Assembly: GCF_028882255.1 (NCBI RefSeq)
Contig: NZ_JARBUY010000001.1
Span: forward strand, 1,084,344-1,148,343
DNA from: Maribacter polysaccharolyticus
Lineage (GTDB): Bacteria; Bacteroidota; Bacteroidia; Flavobacteriales; Flavobacteriaceae
Direction of reading: 5' to 3'
Length of the DNA stretch: 64,000 bases
Shown piece after piece: positions 60,855 through 64,000 of this stretch. A program made the position numbers and the translations under genes. The stretch's first letter is position 1. Each line of letters begins with the position of its first letter. The notes beneath the pieces were generated by a model. The model was not told the DNA's origin, searched no databases, and saw only the letters and a program-made list of their open reading frames with translations.

Positions 60855-61598
60855 ATGAACTATATAAAGCTACTGAATACGGCTTTTGAAAAATTTTATT
60901 TTGATGAACGTCTAAACCCAACCCACATCAGCTTGTATATGGCGCTGTTCCAAGAATGGAACAGCTACCGCTTTGCAGATGTGTTTTATGTGAACCGCAG
61001 GGACTTAATGAAAGCATCAAAAATCGGTTCCAAATCAACCTATCATCGCTGTGTAAAAGACTTGGATTCTTGGCTCTACCTTTCTTATTTCCCATCCAAC
61101 AATCCCTACAAAGGCAGCAAAATCAAGATGTCCATAATCGATTCAAGTGATGAACCAGATATGGACCGATACGACCCTGTATTAGAACAACTTGCGGAAC
61201 AGCACTGTCCCATTCGTGAACCCGTTGTGGGACAGCACTATCCCATAAATGGACAAGCTATAAACACACACCGTCCCACCAGTGGACAAGCCTTGGTATC
61301 CAATATAAACAATATCAAACAAGAAAACCATATAAAACAACCAAAGGGCAGGCAGGCGGTTATTCGTTTTTTTGAGGAAAATGGTTTTGATCGAGATGAA
61401 GGGAAAAAGTTTTTTACGCATTATAAAACTCGAAACTGGCAAACAAGCGATGGTGAGCAAATTAGAGATTGGCGGGCTCTAGCCACAAACTGGATGGATA
61501 GAACGGATTTATTTGAATCTAAAAACAAAGAACAACCATCCCTAAACCAAGACAACTTGCGAACCACAAAAACGAAAGACTATGGACAACCCCTCTAA
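60855..61598 (+). CDS. Element protein, replication-initiator-like, unknown
   Basis: A 247-residue protein. The N-terminal half (residues 1-95) has a winged-helix-like pattern, LLNTAFEKFYFDERLNPTHISLYMALFQEWNSYRFADVFYVNRRDLMKASKIGSKSTYHRCVKDLD (location only, residues 5-70), as in replication-initiator-like or DnaD-like element proteins. The C-terminal part has repeated (Q/G)xHxPI pieces (CPIREPVVGQHYPINGQAINTHRPTSGQA). It overlaps the next gene by 17 bases. Confidence 0.75.
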   Translation: MNYIKLLNTAFEKFYFDERLNPTHISLYMALFQEWNSYRFADVFYVNRRDLMKASKIGSKSTYHRCVKDLDSWLYLSYFPSNNPYKGSKIKMSIIDSSDEPDMDRYDPVLEQLAEQHCPIREPVVGQHYPINGQAINTHRPTSGQALVSNINNIKQENHIKQPKGRQAVIRFFEENGFDRDEGKKFFTHYKTRNWQTSDGEQIRDWRALATNWMDRTDLFESKNKEQPSLNQDNLRTTKTKDYGQPL

Positions 61599-62244
61599 AA
61601 TGACAGTAAGTGGTGTGGAATATTCGCTTGGGCACTTTGACGGAAAAAGCGTTCTCTACGATTTCGACAAGATTCTTATTTACCTGAATGCAAAAGGAAA
61701 ATTACTTTTTGGCAAACACTTCAGGATTTACGAGGAAGACGCGATAATCATTCGTAAACTATGCCACTATTTCATCAAGGACAAAGAAAATTGTAAAAAG
61801 AACAATATAGACCCGGACAAGGGCATTCTTCTTTCAGGCCCGGTAGGATGTGGAAAGACAACTTTAATGAAACTACTACGACATATGGTACCAATGCAAC
61901 GTCCCTACGAGATGATTCCTTGCCGGAATGTAACCTTCAGTTTTAATCATCTTGGTTTTAAAACCATCGAGGCATATGGAAACACGAAATTTTTCTGTTT
62001 CGATGACTTAGGTATAGAACCTCCTGGACGATTTTACGGAAAGGATCTTAATGTTATGGGCGAAGTATTGTTGTCAAGATATGAACTTTACCTGCAGACC
62101 AAACACAAAATCAAAACCCACGCCACGACAAACCTCAATGCCGAGGAATTGGAAGAACGCTATGGCAATCGGGTTCGAAGCCGCATGCGGGAACTGTTTA
62201 ATTTGATTGCTTTTGATAAGGGAGCTGCGGATAAGCGTAAATAA
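61582..62244 (+). CDS. DnaC-like P-loop ATPase of a mobile element
   Basis: A 220-residue AAA-type ATPase: Walker A GILLSGPVGCGKTTLMKLL (about residue 75), Walker B FFCFDDLGIE, sensor segment THATTNLNAEELEERYGNRVRSRM with an arginine finger. This is the helicase-loader/IstB-like fold commonly encoded by Bacteroidota mobile elements. Its start overlaps the Rep-like gene by 17 bases. The last codons (IAFDKGAADKRK) are repeated 100 bp downstream in altered form (IAFDKGTGDKRK). Confidence 0.88.
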   Translation: MDNPSKMTVSGVEYSLGHFDGKSVLYDFDKILIYLNAKGKLLFGKHFRIYEEDAIIIRKLCHYFIKDKENCKKNNIDPDKGILLSGPVGCGKTTLMKLLRHMVPMQRPYEMIPCRNVTFSFNHLGFKTIEAYGNTKFFCFDDLGIEPPGRFYGKDLNVMGEVLLSRYELYLQTKHKIKTHATTNLNAEELEERYGNRVRSRMRELFNLIAFDKGAADKRK

Positions 62245-62344
62245 GACGATATAAATATTAAACTTTGGCAAATTTAATATTATTTGCCCAATCTTAATTA
62301 AAGCGATTGCTTTTGACAAAGGCACTGGGGACAAGAGGAAGTAA
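62205..62344 (+). repeat. Duplicated 3' end of the ATPase gene, 100-bp offset
   Basis: 40-bp repeats at 62205-62244 and 62305-62344 share about 31 of 40 bases. Each ends in a stop codon and encodes the same C-terminus except for two residues. Between them lies a 60-bp A+T-rich spacer with a small dyad (AATATTAAA / TTTAATATT). Confidence 0.85.
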
Positions 62345-62354
62345 AATTCATCCG

Positions 62355-62564
62355 TTATTTGGACTTTAATCGATTATAATTATCAATCAATGCTTCCGAC
62401 ACGATTTTGGCTTTTTCATTACTGATACAGTCAAAAGTGATTTTTTGGGTTGTTATATATTCTTGCATTAGGATTTCAACATCTTTGCTGTTCAGGTATC
62501 CATTATCCTTTAAGTTGCCAAGGATAGCACTATATCTGTCCGAACTGAACCCTTCTTCTAACAT
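62355..62564 (-). CDS. Small hypothetical protein
   Basis: A 69-residue helical protein that I do not recognise (MLEEGFSSDRYSAILGNLKD ...). It has a reasonable ATG start and lies opposite to the element genes. There is no clear functional feature; it may be a short regulatory or accessory protein, or not expressed. Confidence 0.5.
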   Translation of the reverse strand: MLEEGFSSDRYSAILGNLKDNGYLNSKDVEILMQEYITTQKITFDCISNEKAKIVSEALIDNYNRLKSK

Positions 62565-63630
62565 ATTCTTTATTTGAACTTAATGTGACGGCAACAAGTG
62601 GCGAGTTCCCAATCTACCTTATACACCACAGTTGTTCTCCGTTTGTTATTTTAGATAAAAGGAAATCGGTTAAAATAAAAAGGGTCTCAATACATTTTTA
62701 TGACCTGTTACTGCCTAAGTAGGTTCTGTGAAACAATTCCACTGTCATTCCTTGATTGGCCTCGGGAATACCTCCCCCTTGGATCCATTCATCCTCGACC
62801 AGTTTCCTTCCTGCTTTGAAGGTTAAACTCCGTTATAAGGCAAACCAAGGCTTCCCCTTTGGTTTTTTGGTCCTTTCCTTTGTATAATCCTCTAATATTG
62901 TCGATCATGGTCGGTTTTCGCTAATGCTAAATATATTCCAAATTTGGAACTATAGAAAGTTAAATCGTTGTATGGGATGATTTCTTTTGAACTCATCCAT
63001 TATTTGAACTTTTCAGTAAGATAGTTAGAGTCCTCCTGAATACTAAACTCTTTGCACAGGTTGGACCGAAAAGGGAAAGCTTAAGAAAAGGAATTTTAAA
63101 AAAACTACTGACTCATTTTTTTATAAATGAAAAATCTTTCAATGTGTCACTGTTTGACTGAAACAGGTGGCACCATCACTACGAAATAGCCATTTTCAAA
63201 GTTTGCACCAGTAGCGCACCGAATCGAACTTGTATTTAATATGAACTTGTTTGTATGTAAAATTTAATTGATTGTCAAGAATCGTTATCGGAATGATTCT
63301 TAGCTATCCTAAATTCTACATGTCGTAAAGGTCAAAAAGGTAATATTACCCTAAATCTTGTGTGAGTTGTTAAAATTACTCTTATCGATTTAAAGGAGAT
63401 AATTTGTGAGCAATCGTGTCCATGAATATGTCTGTCAAAATGTCCACAGACCAACTCTTTTTTGGATCCAGTTTTACCGGATGCACCGCTTGTGAAAATC
63501 TGTCTAATGCTTGAACTCTCCTGATGTAATACAGAAATTATGAGGACAAGTAAGTTTTTAGCAAACTAGCAGAGTTAAAATAAGGTAAAGGACAACGTTG
63601 TTGCGTTAAACTCAGAACCTTACTTATAAA
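62565..63630. other. Intergenic region, nothing identified
   Basis: About 1.07 kb without an open frame that resembles a known protein. A dyad AAGAATC/GATTCTT lies at about 63278-63302. Composition is A+T-rich with many stops; it may be degraded DNA, the end of the mobile element or a regulatory region. Confidence 0.55.
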
Positions 63631-63999
63631 CTAATGGTGAGGTATTTTATTACTACTAGAATTGAGTTCAATCAGTAGAAACATTATGGGCATGATCTTA
63701 TCCTTCAATTTTCCCCGAAGTATCCTGAATGCCTTATTCATTTGAACTTCTACGGTCCTTCTGGAAACTTTCATGAAATCCGCAATTTCAATATTAGTCA
63801 AACCCTCTTGTTTGCTTAATAAGAATGTTTGCTTACATCTTGGAGGTAGGTTTTGAACTTCGCACCGGACCAGTTCAATCTGTTTTTTTAAAAGTTCCTC
63901 ATTTTCATTTTCAACGATTTGCTCCAAGGCTTCAAAATGTATTCTCTCAATAGTCAACATTCTTTTGTCCTTTCTCCATTGATCGATAAAGCCATTATA
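63631..63999 (-). CDS. ECF-type RNA polymerase sigma factor, C-terminal part (partial)
   Basis: The 5' end lies outside the window; the frame is open to the edge (reading YNGFIDQWRKDKRM before the first ATG). The visible 122 residues contain the end of region 2 and sigma region 4: EVQNLPPRCKQTFLLSKQEGLTNIEIADFMKVSRRTVEVQMNKAFRIL, the standard FecI-like helix-turn-helix. Such sigma factors often control SusC-type transporters through a FecR anti-sigma, but none is encoded directly downstream (towards lower coordinates), so it is an orphan within this window. Confidence 0.9.
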   Translation of the reverse strand, partial: YNGFIDQWRKDKRMLTIERIHFEALEQIVENENEELLKKQIELVRCEVQNLPPRCKQTFLLSKQEGLTNIEIADFMKVSRRTVEVQMNKAFRILRGKLKDKIMPIMFLLIELNSSSNKIPHH

Positions 64000-64000
64000 G

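Overview
This window looks like a chromosome segment of a marine-type Flavobacteriaceae bacterium (Bacteroidota). The evidence is a SusC/SusD pair, TonB-dependent receptors with carboxypeptidase-like N-termini, DUF4270/DUF4907/DUF6520-type proteins, LytTR regulators, an RteC protein, BtgA/BtgB-type mobilization proteins, low G+C and weak Shine-Dalgarno signals. I saw no rRNA, tRNA or CRISPR array.

Layout. (a) 1-11 kb, + strand: a nucleotide/metal stress cluster. It has the tail of an ATP-cone/restriction-endonuclease-like protein, a beta-CASP metallo-beta-lactamase nuclease, small membrane proteins, an AMP/thymidine phosphorylase, a PRPP synthetase, a CopB-type copper ATPase and an MFS exporter, and it ends in a decayed cardiolipin synthase gene. 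(b) 11.3-18.7 kb, - strand: a BlaI-type regulon. One unit encodes BlaI, an M56 sensor fused to an M23 peptidase, a TonB-dependent receptor and a polysaccharide deacetylase. A second unit encodes an NTF2-like protein and a class C beta-lactamase-like hydrolase. Both units carry the same operator, and the second also keeps a relic of blaI. (c) 18.8-22.9 kb: a gene graveyard with relics of a superoxide dismutase, an IS3 orfA, a small membrane protein and probably a hexapeptide acyltransferase, plus one intact orphan LytTR regulator and two of the three copies of a dispersed repeat. (d) 23.0-27.3 kb: the mobilization module of an integrative element (SSB, DUF6876-like, BtgA-like, BtgB-like, VirD4/TraG-like coupling protein). 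(e) 27.8-39.0 kb, - strand: a long co-oriented run. In transcription order it is TetR, TolC, HlyD, a lipoprotein, a split YbhF-like ATPase pair, two ABC-2 permeases, a LOG protein, a membrane protein, DUF2141, an OMPLA-like protein, an ATP-cone/restriction endonuclease and a Pycsar-type membrane effector. (f) 39.1-46.4 kb: a LytS/LytTR pair with DUF4907, then kelch, outer-membrane and DUF4270 proteins. (g) 46.5-57 kb: an XRE regulator, a possible structured RNA, SusC-SusD-zinc metalloprotease, MauE with a DUF6520-like peptide, and an AraC-type regulator. (h) 57.0-62.3 kb: a fused alpha-oxoamine synthase/GNAT acyltransferase followed by RteC and an element maintenance module (HTH, Rep-like, DnaC-like ATPase). 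(i) 62.4-64 kb: mostly non-coding, then the tail of an ECF sigma factor.

Regions d to h together resemble one mobilizable island with cargo, but no integrase or attachment site was recognised in the window, so its limits are unknown. The best candidates for something under-described are the Pycsar-type effector paired with an ATP-cone endonuclease (with a paralogous endonuclease tail beside nucleotide-salvage enzymes at the left end), the BlaI regulon with its peptidoglycan-peptidase sensor, the structured RNA candidate at 46.8-47.0 kb, and the synthase/acyltransferase fusion in an operon with rteC. All functional statements are read from sequence motifs and family knowledge; no search was run.
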